In this document: positions 1 to 6,326 of the stretch, one piece after another
Position numbering within the stretch: the first letter of the stretch is position 1
Layout of the letters: each line of letters starts with the position of its first letter
NCBI GenBank assembly: GCA_020718265.1
Contig: DYSM01000118.1
Span: 1 to 8,180 of the forward strand
DNA: 8,180 bases
Direction: 5' to 3'
Source: Draconibacterium orientale
GTDB lineage: Bacteria > Bacteroidota > Bacteroidia > Bacteroidales > JAADGE01
Notes under the pieces: model-generated
What the model was told of the DNA's origin: nothing
Seen by the model: the letters and a program-made list of their open reading frames with translations, nothing else
Databases searched by the model: none
Made by a program: the position numbers and the translations under genes

Positions 1-34
1 TGAAATTCAATTGAAACTATTAAAAAACAACAGA

Positions 35-99
35 ATGACTACTTTTTGACCATTGTATGACTACTAAATGACAAAACATTCGATTGAAAAAATGACTAC
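35..99. repeat. Tandem 11-bp phased TGAC repeat, possible regulator-binding array
   Basis: TGAC occurs at 36, 47, 58 and 69, exactly 11 bases apart, and again at 93. The units are ATGACTACTTT (35-45), TTGACCATTGT (46-56), ATGACTACTAA (57-67) and ATGACAAAACA (68-78). A degenerate stretch follows, then a third exact ATGACTAC at 92-99. On the minus strand this reads as GTCA every 11 bases with GTAGTCAT as the best unit. Direct repeats spaced by one helical turn are typical of sites for OmpR/PhoB-type response regulators. The array lies between the htpG stop and the left edge, so it would most naturally serve a minus-strand gene beginning to the left of the window. The repeat is seen directly; the operator role is inferred. 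Confidence 0.55.
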
Positions 100-149
100 A
101 ACCTACATAAATTCAAATATTTACACGTTTTCTTACAAATACTATTTAT

Positions 150-2204
150 CTACGCTTCAATTAATTCCACGCTGCGTTTTACAAATGCGCTGAGAGCTTC
201 GCCTTTGAGCAGGTTCTTTGAGAGTAAACCTAAGTCAATCAACTGTTTAACGAGTTTTGATTCTTTGCCGTAAGCAGTCAAAATTCCGTCTCGTTTATCT
301 TCCGCAACACCGATTTTTGCTTCCAATTCGTTGCCTTTTTCTTTTTCTTCGTGCGAAATTTCTTCTTCTTTTTTGCCTTCACGCAATTTGTCCAACGCAT
401 CTTGGTCGGCTTTCAAAGTTGCTATTTCTTTCTGAATATCAGCTAATTGCGAACCAAGTTTTGTTTGAACATCGCTGCTTATTTTCGCAATCATCGGATG
501 ATTCGAGTTGATAACCATGTTGTAGCTGTCGGGCAAGGTTCCGTAAAAACTCGTTTCGCCGCCGAATTGCGACATATCTTTCATGCGGCGCATGAACTCG
601 TTCTGCGTGATAACCACAGGGTTAGATGTTTCCGACATCGGCTCGAATTGCACAAAGAACGTGCCGTCTTCGGGCAAACGGCTGCGGAACACGGGCGTAA
701 GGTTTGTTTCTTCATCTTTGCTTAGTTTGGATTCAAAACCGTCTTCTTTTTCAATCAGTTTCTCTATAACTTCAGCGTCCACGCGCGAAAATTTCAGCTT
801 GGACATCTTGGTTTCCAACTTATTAATGAAATGTGAGTCGAGTTGTCCGTCCAAAACCAACACGTCGTAACCTTTGGCTTTTGCGGCGTCAATAAAACTG
901 TATTGATGTTCTTTGTCGTTGGTATAGAGGCAAATCGTGTTTCCGTGTTTGTCGGTTTGCGAGGTTTTTATCAAATTTTCGTATTCTTCGAGCGTAAAAT
1001 ATTTTCCGTCTAAATTTTTGAGCAGGAAGAATTTTTCGGCTTTTTCTTCAAATTTTTCATCCGTGAGCATACCGTATTCGATGAATAATTTGAGGTCGTC
1101 CCATTTTTTTTCGAGTTGTTCGCGGTCGTTTGTGAAAATTTCTTTCAAGCGGTCGGACACTTTTTTGGTAATGTGGCTCGAAATTTTCTTCACATTGTGG
1201 TCGCTTTGCAAATAACTGCGCGATACGTTGAGCGGAATATCGGGCGAATCCAAAATGCCGTGCATCAAAGTCAGAAAATCCGGCACGATGCCTTCCACAG
1301 AATCCGTTACAAATACTTGACGTTGATAGAGTTGTATTTTATTTTTCGACATTTCAACGTTCGTTCGTATTTTCGGGAAATACAAAATTCCGGTCAAATT
1401 AAACGGATAATCCACGTTCAAATGAATGTGAAACAACGGTTCTTCGTAAACGTTCGGGTAAAGTTCTTTGTAAAATTTCTTATAATCTTCGTCTTTCAAA
1501 TCCGCCGGTGGCACAGTCCACGCGGGTTTGGTGTTGTTTATAATTTTATCTTTGCCGGTTTCTGTACTTTTGCCGTCTTTCCATTCAGTTTCTTTGCCGA
1601 ACCCAATTTCGATGGGCAAAAATTTGCAATATTTTTTCAGCAGGTCGTTAATTTTGTAATCTTCCAGAAACTCTTGCGAATCGTCGTCAATGTGTAACAC
1701 AATGTCCGTTCCGCGTTCGGTTCGGTCGCTTTCTTCAAGCGTATATTCAGGGCTTCCGTCGCATTCCCAGCGTGCGGCTTTTGCATTTTCTTTGTATGAT
1801 AACGTTTTGATTTCCACTTTCTTAGAAACCATAAACGAAGAATAGAAACCTAAACCAAAATGTCCGATAATGGCGTTGGCATCGTCTTTATATTTTTCTA
1901 CAAATTCTTCTGCACCCGAAAATGCAATTTGATTGATGTATTTTTCAATTTCTTCGGCGGTCATACCGATTCCGTTGTCGGAAACTGTGATTGTTTTTGC
2001 CTCTTTGTCAGCTTTTACGCGTATGGTCAGGTCGCCGAGATAGCCTTTAAATTCGCCTTTGGAAGCCAAAACTTTCAATTTTTGCGTAGCATCCACAGCG
2101 TTGGAAACCAGCTCGCGCAGGAAGATTTCGTGGTCGGAATACAGAAATTTTTTGATAATCGGGAAAATGTTTTCACTCGTAACATTTATTTTTCCTTGTG
2201 TCAT
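150..2204 (-). CDS. htpG: Molecular chaperone HtpG (Hsp90 family)
   Basis: Cytosolic ATP-dependent homodimeric Hsp90 chaperone of 684 residues. The N-terminal GHKL ATPase domain (about 1-210) shows the N-box FLRELVSNAVDA, with catalytic Glu31, Asn35 and Asp38, then DNGIGM (76-81) and GHFGLGF (114-120). The middle domain (about 230-500) carries NVSRSYLQSD, with Arg329 in the position of the conserved catalytic-loop arginine. The C-terminal dimerisation domain runs to the end. Compared with the approximately 624-residue E. coli protein, this one has an extra lysine/glutamate-rich, probably coiled-coil stretch at about 575-648, inserted between INSNHP and LVKQLIDL; this accounts for most of the extra length. 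The ATG at 2204 gives the expected MTQGKINVTSENIFP start, with no Shine-Dalgarno but an A-rich leader and a promoter-like sequence upstream. It is separated from miaA by 122 bases and is probably transcribed at least partly on its own. I found no CIRCE element upstream. Confidence 0.98.
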   Translation of the reverse strand: MTQGKINVTSENIFPIIKKFLYSDHEIFLRELVSNAVDATQKLKVLASKGEFKGYLGDLTIRVKADKEAKTITVSDNGIGMTAEEIEKYINQIAFSGAEEFVEKYKDDANAIIGHFGLGFYSSFMVSKKVEIKTLSYKENAKAARWECDGSPEYTLEESDRTERGTDIVLHIDDDSQEFLEDYKINDLLKKYCKFLPIEIGFGKETEWKDGKSTETGKDKIINNTKPAWTVPPADLKDEDYKKFYKELYPNVYEEPLFHIHLNVDYPFNLTGILYFPKIRTNVEMSKNKIQLYQRQVFVTDSVEGIVPDFLTLMHGILDSPDIPLNVSRSYLQSDHNVKKISSHITKKVSDRLKEIFTNDREQLEKKWDDLKLFIEYGMLTDEKFEEKAEKFFLLKNLDGKYFTLEEYENLIKTSQTDKHGNTICLYTNDKEHQYSFIDAAKAKGYDVLVLDGQLDSHFINKLETKMSKLKFSRVDAEVIEKLIEKEDGFESKLSKDEETNLTPVFRSRLPEDGTFFVQFEPMSETSNPVVITQNEFMRRMKDMSQFGGETSFYGTLPDSYNMVINSNHPMIAKISSDVQTKLGSQLADIQKEIATLKADQDALDKLREGKKEEEISHEEKEKGNELEAKIGVAEDKRDGILTAYGKESKLVKQLIDLGLLSKNLLKGEALSAFVKRSVELIEA

Positions 2205-2221
2205 ATCGGTAAATTTTTTAA

Positions 2222-2251
2222 CAAATTATGATTTGCCGAAGCAGTTTCAAA
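2222..2251 (-). promoter_or_regulatory. Probable htpG promoter (Bacteroidota type)
   Basis: On the minus strand TTTG (2251-2248) is followed after 19 bases by TAATTTG (2228-2222), one base short of the TAnnTTTG consensus. The box ends 17 bases before the htpG ATG. An 8-bp palindrome TGCCGGCA (2257-2264) sits just upstream of the -33 element. Further upstream, AACTGACAAAAGTGCAGG (2271-2288) and AACTGTCAATTGTGCTGA (2302-2319) form an imperfect direct repeat. This intergenic stretch also holds the miaA 3' end, with no convincing intrinsic terminator: only a 5-bp TGACA/TGTCA stem with a long loop before a T-run. Confidence 0.45.
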
Positions 2252-2326
2252 CAACGTGCCGGCATGAAAAAACTGACAAAAGTGCAGGTTTGTTAATTTA
2301 AAACTGTCAATTGTGCTGAAAAAAAG

Positions 2327-3247
2327 TCAGGAGTGTAGAAATTGCTCTATTATTGAAAGTTTTTCTTCCAAAGGTAAATGTCCGTCGATTTTATGAATGA
2401 CAAAACCGTCTTTTTCCATTTTTCGGAACCATGTCATTTGGCGTTTTGCAAATTGATGAATAGCAATTTCCAATTGTGTAAACAGCTCGGCATAAGTGAG
2501 TTCGCCCAAAATATATTGTGTGATAAATTTGTATTCCAACCCGTAATAAACCAAAGTCTCGGCAGGAATTTTTTTATCTAAAAGTGCTTTAACTTCCTCA
2601 ATCATACCACTTTGCAGACGTTCTTGCAAGCGTTGAGTAATTCGTTGGCGTTGGGTTTCGCGGTCGAATTCAACCTGAAAAATCAGGCTGTTTAATTTCG
2701 GAATTTCTGTTTCGGTTGTGCCGTGTTTGGCGTAATACAGTGCAATTTCCGCTGCGCGAATCAAGCGTTTTCGGTTGGACGTGTCGCTGATGTTATGCAG
2801 ATGTTTGTGTTGTTCTAAAATTGAAATAAGCTCCGCATCTGTCATATTTTCAGCTTTTTGACTGAATTTTTCATCGGGCGGAACGCTGATGAGTTTGTAG
2901 CCGCGCAGAACGGAGTCGATATACATTCCGGTTCCGCCGCACAAAATCGGGAGTTTATTTTGGAGTTTTAATTTTGAATAAATTTCAAAAAAATCGTTCT
3001 GAAATTCAAAAACATTATATTTTTCGCCGGCATCGGCAATGTCTATCAAATGATACGGAACGGGCGTGCCGTTCACAACGTAATCGCCTAAGTCCTTGCC
3101 TGTTCCGATGTCCATACCGCGATATACCTGACGCGAATCCGCGCTGATAATTTCGCCGTTATTGCGCAAAGCCAAGTGTGCCGCGAGCGTAGTTTTTCCG
3201 CCCGCCGTTGCGCCTGTAATTGTCAATATATCAAAATTATGACTCAT
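2327..3247 (-). CDS. miaA: tRNA dimethylallyltransferase MiaA
   Basis: Transfers the dimethylallyl group from DMAPP to N6 of A37 in tRNAs that read codons starting with U, the first step to (ms2)i6A. It acts in the cytosol and supports anticodon stacking and reading-frame fidelity. The protein shows a P-loop GATAGGKT (12-19 in the 306-residue form), the signature SADSRQVYRGMDIGTGK with the catalytic Asp, CGGTGMYIDSVLRG, DTSNRKRLIRA, and the C-terminal HQFAKRQMTWFRK. The usual GYK/RE motif near the C-terminus is replaced by YYGLEYKFIT, which I associate with a divergent Bacteroidota form. I chose the ATG at 3247 because it overlaps the kinase stop as ATGA and gives a normal family length. An in-frame ATG at 3262 would add five residues (MFAKK). 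It lies directly downstream of, and is coupled to, the hybrid kinase gene. Confidence 0.95.
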   Translation of the reverse strand: MSHNFDILTITGATAGGKTTLAAHLALRNNGEIISADSRQVYRGMDIGTGKDLGDYVVNGTPVPYHLIDIADAGEKYNVFEFQNDFFEIYSKLKLQNKLPILCGGTGMYIDSVLRGYKLISVPPDEKFSQKAENMTDAELISILEQHKHLHNISDTSNRKRLIRAAEIALYYAKHGTTETEIPKLNSLIFQVEFDRETQRQRITQRLQERLQSGMIEEVKALLDKKIPAETLVYYGLEYKFITQYILGELTYAELFTQLEIAIHQFAKRQMTWFRKMEKDGFVIHKIDGHLPLEEKLSIIEQFLHS

Positions 3248-4671
3248 TTTTTTTGCAAACATTTTAGAATTTGCATTTTCAGCGTATCATGTGTGTATGG
3301 CTTGGTAATTATGTCATTAGCACCAAGCGTTCGAGCTTTTTCGAGGTCTGCTCCGGACGAAAATGCGGTTTGCACCAAAATTTGGATGTTTTGATTAAGT
3401 TTCCTAATTTCGGAAATCACGTAAAATCCGTCAGCCTCGGGCATTTTTAAATCTGTAATTACAAGATCGAAATCAGTAAATTCTTTAAAATAAGTCAATG
3501 CTTCTAAGCCATTTTTTGCACGTTGCAATGTGTAATTTTCACAGTCTAAAATGTTCTGAATCAGAAAGTAAGACGTGTCATCGTCTTCCGCAATGAGTAA
3601 ATGTTTTCTGCTGTCCGAAAGTGCATCCGCTGTGTGTTTCGGTTCAGTTGTGTCGGGCATATTCATCGGTAAAAAGACTGTGAATGTTGAACCGATTTGC
3701 GATGTGGATTCTGCTAAAATTTCGCCGCCAAGTAATTGAGTGTAGCCTTTTGCAAGCGACAAACCAAGCCCGATTCCGCCGTAAGTCATAGATTTTTCGT
3801 CGTCTCCGTACGCAAAAAAGTCGAAAATTTTACGCATTTCGTTTGATGTTATACCGATTCCGGTATCTTCGATTTTAATTTGAATACGTTCGTTTCGTTC
3901 CGAAACTATAAATTTTATTGAGCCTATCTTTGTGAATTTGAATGCGTTATCTAATAAATTTACAAAAATAGTTTCCAATAACTTTGAGTCTGTAAGAATT
4001 TGGCGATTGGTATTTTCCAGATGATTAAGGTATTGAAAATTAATTTTCTTGTCCGATGCGTGTTGCACATATCTTTTGAAAACAGAATATGTAAATTCGG
4101 AAATATTGCAAGGCAGTTGTTTCACAAGTATTTGATTACATTGTAGTTGTGATACTTCTAAGATAGTTTCTATTGTCCGAATCAGTCTGTTACAGCTCCT
4201 GTTGATAAGTTCGGTATATTCCAGTTTTTTTTCTGTTGAACTTTCATTTACGAGTAAACCTGAAAAACCCAAAATGCCGTTCATAGGCGTGCGTATTTCA
4301 TGCGAAATATTTTCCAAAAACTTTGTCTTTAAGGAATCTACAATTTCAATGCGTTCCTTGGATTCTTCAATTTGTGCTAAAGTGTTCTGTAACTGATCGT
4401 TCATCACTCCCATTTCACCGTTGTGTTCTTCAAGCTCATCATTCTTTATCAACAGTTCAAGGTAAAGATTTTTATTTTTGAAGATGTAAAAACCGAGCAA
4501 AATACCGGTAAGCGAACCCCAAATTATCGGGATGATATAGCCTTTCAGACTAAAAAAAGCAACAGCATCGGCATATATCAATATTTTTTGAAAAATTGAC
4601 AATACAGACAGCGTCAGTATTCCTGCAACAGCCCAAGTACCAATGATTTTATATTTGTTAATCTTTTTCAT
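3244..4671 (-). CDS. Membrane-bound hybrid histidine kinase with C-terminal receiver
   Basis: A 475-residue two-component hybrid kinase. Two hydrophobic segments (about 10-33 and 45-64) form an inner-membrane anchor with only a short loop between them. A charged, probably coiled-coil linker follows (about 68-115). The HisKA domain has the H-box ENISHEIRTPMNG, with phospho-acceptor His124. The HATPase domain has the N-box LLDNAFKFTK (Asn242), DTGIGI (269-274) and the G2 box GGIGLGLSLAKG (298-309). The receiver (about 356-473) has the acidic pocket EDDD (362-365), phospho-acceptor Asp407 in VITDLKMP, Thr435 and Lys457 in TKPY, so both halves look catalytically intact. There is no periplasmic sensor, PAS, GAF or output domain, so the signal is probably sensed in the membrane or by a partner, and phosphate must pass to an Hpt protein or regulator outside this window. 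Its stop overlaps the miaA start. Confidence 0.93.
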   Translation of the reverse strand: MKKINKYKIIGTWAVAGILTLSVLSIFQKILIYADAVAFFSLKGYIIPIIWGSLTGILLGFYIFKNKNLYLELLIKNDELEEHNGEMGVMNDQLQNTLAQIEESKERIEIVDSLKTKFLENISHEIRTPMNGILGFSGLLVNESSTEKKLEYTELINRSCNRLIRTIETILEVSQLQCNQILVKQLPCNISEFTYSVFKRYVQHASDKKINFQYLNHLENTNRQILTDSKLLETIFVNLLDNAFKFTKIGSIKFIVSERNERIQIKIEDTGIGITSNEMRKIFDFFAYGDDEKSMTYGGIGLGLSLAKGYTQLLGGEILAESTSQIGSTFTVFLPMNMPDTTEPKHTADALSDSRKHLLIAEDDDTSYFLIQNILDCENYTLQRAKNGLEALTYFKEFTDFDLVITDLKMPEADGFYVISEIRKLNQNIQILVQTAFSSGADLEKARTLGANDIITKPYTHDTLKMQILKCLQKK

Positions 4672-4684
4672 CTCACAATTCGTC

Positions 4685-4692
4685 CAAATATA
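4685..4692 (-). promoter_or_regulatory. Candidate -7 box upstream of the hybrid kinase
   Basis: TATATTTG on the minus strand matches the Bacteroidota -7 consensus TAnnTTTG exactly and ends 13 bases before the kinase ATG. No TTTG or TTG lies at the expected -33 distance, so the promoter is incomplete by consensus. The 65-base gap to the methyltransferase gene also contains a run of nine A on the minus strand (4715-4723) but no terminator hairpin, so read-through from the methyltransferase gene is likely too. Confidence 0.4.
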
Positions 4693-4736
4693 ACAAATTT
4701 ATGAGAGGTTGCGCTTTTTTTTTGAGAAAGCTACTG

Positions 4737-5951
4737 CTATTTTTGAAAAATAACGATTCTGTTAGAATTTGTGCCTTTTGAATTGTTCTCAATTCCCCAA
4801 ATGTTTGCTGTTTTCGTGAAATTTTGTGTGTTTATCATGATGCCTTCGCACAGGAAACCTGCACGCACGCCAAGCGGAACAACCAATTTGTCCAGTTCAA
4901 TTTTGCCGCCGCGCACTTCGCCCACTTCAAAAGCCACAAATCCGCCCGCTTTGGTAACGCGAAAAAGTTCGTGAAACACGTCCTGCATCATTGCCGACCA
5001 TTGTTCGGGCGAGCGTAACATTGTGATTTTTCGCTCTGTCGAAGCGGCGTCAATGCTGTTGAAAAGTAAACGTAACCAATTGTCGTCCGAATACTGTACC
5101 ACATCCAAAAACGGCGGCGAAGTTACCGTAAGTTGCACAGAATTTGCAGTTATTTGTTTTGTCTGTCTTGCATCTTCGTTCAAAAAAAATGCTTTTTCTC
5201 CGATATTTTTGAGTTTAGAAATATGTTCAACGGTTAAATCGCCGACTAAGCCGCGTGATTTTTTGAGAATCAACGCTTTAACATCTCGATATTCGGGTGT
5301 TTGTTTGCGTGTTTCGTTAATTTTGAGTTGTCTTTTCACGCTCACGGCTTGGTTGGGTGGGAGCGTGTACACGGAAAAAAATCCGGGCGAATGTCCTGTC
5401 AATCTGTTTGTTGCAACCATTCTAATCCATTTGTCGAGCGCGTCTTCGGCTTCTGTTTTTTTTCTGTGTAGAAGATAATCGTGCAACGCCGCAAGTTCGC
5501 GCTCCGTATCTTTGTGGTAGAACGCCGAAAGGCTGATATTAAATTTCGTATCTTTTTGTAAATCAATAGAATAAACTCGAATTTCAAGTTCCGAAAAATT
5601 CGGAATTCTCAGGCGCGGTTCTGTAAAAATTCGGCTCAGCGGGTTTATATCGTTTCCGATAACGTTTCGGTTGAGCAACGCCGCTTCGATGAGCGTCGTA
5701 CCTCGCCCGGCGAACGGATCGTAAACCGTATCGCCTTCATTGGTAAGCTTTTGTATGAAAAAAGCCGGAAGTTGCGGTTTGAAACATGCCCGATATGAAA
5801 CTTCGTGGAGTGCATTTGCCTGCCGTTGTCCCGCAGTCCAAAATTCATTTTTGTAACGATTTACGTTTCCGACTTCCGTGCGAACGTCTTCAATTTGTGT
5901 GCGTAAACCGGGTTTAAATGTAAACTCCGATAAATATTCCGACATCTTCAT
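4737..5951 (-). CDS. SAM-dependent DNA methyltransferase (N4-cytosine/N6-adenine type), apparently unpartnered
   Basis: A 404-residue amino-methyltransferase. Motif I, the SAM-binding loop, is YDPFAGRGTTLIEA (77-90), followed by VIGNDINPL with Asp101 as the likely SAM-ribose ligand. The catalytic motif IV is TSPPF (277-281), continuing into LDVVQYSDDNWLRL. A further conserved-looking strand is AGGFVAFEVGEVRGG (335-349). Motif I comes before motif IV with about 190 residues between them, an alpha-like order that places a possible target-recognition region in the middle (about 110-270). SPPF/SPPY favours N4-cytosine over N6-adenine, but the base cannot be settled by reading. No restriction endonuclease or specificity subunit is next to it. 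The start at 5951 is the first ATG; a second in-frame ATG at 5945 is equally plausible because the promoter box is so close. The protein could instead modify RNA, which I think less likely. Confidence 0.85.
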   Translation of the reverse strand: MKMSEYLSEFTFKPGLRTQIEDVRTEVGNVNRYKNEFWTAGQRQANALHEVSYRACFKPQLPAFFIQKLTNEGDTVYDPFAGRGTTLIEAALLNRNVIGNDINPLSRIFTEPRLRIPNFSELEIRVYSIDLQKDTKFNISLSAFYHKDTERELAALHDYLLHRKKTEAEDALDKWIRMVATNRLTGHSPGFFSVYTLPPNQAVSVKRQLKINETRKQTPEYRDVKALILKKSRGLVGDLTVEHISKLKNIGEKAFFLNEDARQTKQITANSVQLTVTSPPFLDVVQYSDDNWLRLLFNSIDAASTERKITMLRSPEQWSAMMQDVFHELFRVTKAGGFVAFEVGEVRGGKIELDKLVVPLGVRAGFLCEGIMINTQNFTKTANIWGIENNSKGTNSNRIVIFQK

Positions 5952-5955
5952 GTTA

Positions 5956-5984
5956 CAAATCTATTAAAAAATATCAATTTCAAA
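5956..5984 (-). promoter_or_regulatory. Probable methyltransferase promoter, near-leaderless
   Basis: On the minus strand TTTG (5984-5981), preceded by a T-run, is followed after 17 bases by TAGATTTG (5963-5956), an exact TAnnTTTG. The spacing is slightly short against the usual 19-21. The box ends only four bases before the ATG at 5951, so the transcript would start at or very near that codon. Either the mRNA is leaderless or translation begins at the in-frame ATG at 5945. The promoter is divergent from that of the tRNA gene. Confidence 0.5.
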
Positions 5985-6010
5985 AAAAAATGAAAATAAT
6001 TCAAAATAAA

Positions 6011-6041
6011 TTTGGAAGATAAAAAAATGTCCGTATCTTTG
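6011..6041 (+). promoter_or_regulatory. Consensus Bacteroidota promoter of the initiator tRNA gene
   Basis: TTTG (6011-6014) and TATCTTTG (6034-6041) are separated by 19 bases, an exact fit to the TTTG-N19-TAnnTTTG promoter of the Bacteroidota primary sigma factor. Transcription should start near 6046-6049, leaving a 5' leader of roughly 50 bases before the tRNA. The leader contains a small hairpin AAAGTT-CAA-AACTTT (6073-6087), which could assist 5' processing but is weak. Confidence 0.85.
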
Positions 6042-6096
6042 CACTCCGATTCAAACGAAACGGAAAACACGAAAAGTTCAAAACTTTAAAATATAT

Positions 6097-6169
<73 letters not shown>

Positions 6170-6173
6170 CTAC

Positions 6174-6210
6174 AACCGCCTGTTAATCTGAGGATTAGCA
6201 GGCGGTTTTT
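6174..6210 (+). terminator. Intrinsic terminator of the initiator tRNA gene
   Basis: A near-perfect 15-bp stem pairs 6174-6188 with 6193-6207 around the tetraloop TGAG (6189-6192), with a single G-T wobble. It is followed by a T-run (6206-6210). It begins five bases after the tRNA discriminator base. On the minus strand no T-run follows the hairpin, so it should act mainly on tRNA transcription, although it could also stabilise 3' ends arriving from the opposite side. Confidence 0.92.
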
Positions 6211-6320
6211 AACTTGAGAATATTTCTGTAAATATCAAATTTCTTTCTTTCGGCAGAAGTAATCTTAACGTCTGCTTTTTCAAATTTATAGACAATCAAA
6301 TATAAATGTGTGCGGATTGT
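6195..6320 (-). pseudogene. Possible 3' remnant of a small protein gene (RelE-like toxin tail?)
   Basis: Forty-one open codons end at TAA (6197-6195), inside the tRNA terminator. The frame is closed upstream by a stop at 6323-6321 and contains no ATG. The translation includes YLIVYKFEKADVKITSAE and then KKFDIYRNILK. That looks like real protein: an aromatic-hydrophobic strand, a charged turn, then an amphipathic helix. The pattern recalls the last strand and helix of RelE/HigB-type toxins (YLLYIYxKxExxxIT/SxxE), but this is recognition by eye only. It could be a truncated gene, a very short gene using the TTG at 6299, or chance in AT-rich DNA. It starts seven bases after the 609-residue gene ends, on the same strand. 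Confidence 0.3.
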
Positions 6321-6326
6321 TTAAAC

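Noticed and set aside
1116..1697. A 193-codon open frame on the plus strand opposite htpG
   Set aside because: It lies entirely antisense to the well-supported htpG frame, has a Phe/Val-rich composition typical of reverse-complemented coding sequence, and shows no recognisable motif.
2205..2326. CIRCE heat-shock operator or clear intrinsic terminator between miaA and htpG
   Set aside because: No TTAGCACTC/GAGTGCTAA inverted repeat is present. The only terminator-like element is a 5-bp stem with a very long loop before a T-run, too weak to call.
4715..4723. Homopolymer run of nine T upstream of the kinase, and a run of nine A at 5982-5990 upstream of the methyltransferase
   Set aside because: Considered as phase-variable tracts. 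Both lie outside coding sequence and neither sits between -33 and -7 boxes in a way that would change promoter spacing, so a switch is not supported; such runs are common in AT-rich intergenic DNA.
5023..5478. A 151-codon plus-strand open frame opposite the methyltransferase gene
   Set aside because: Fully antisense to conserved methyltransferase motifs, with no recognisable domain and no promoter in front of it.
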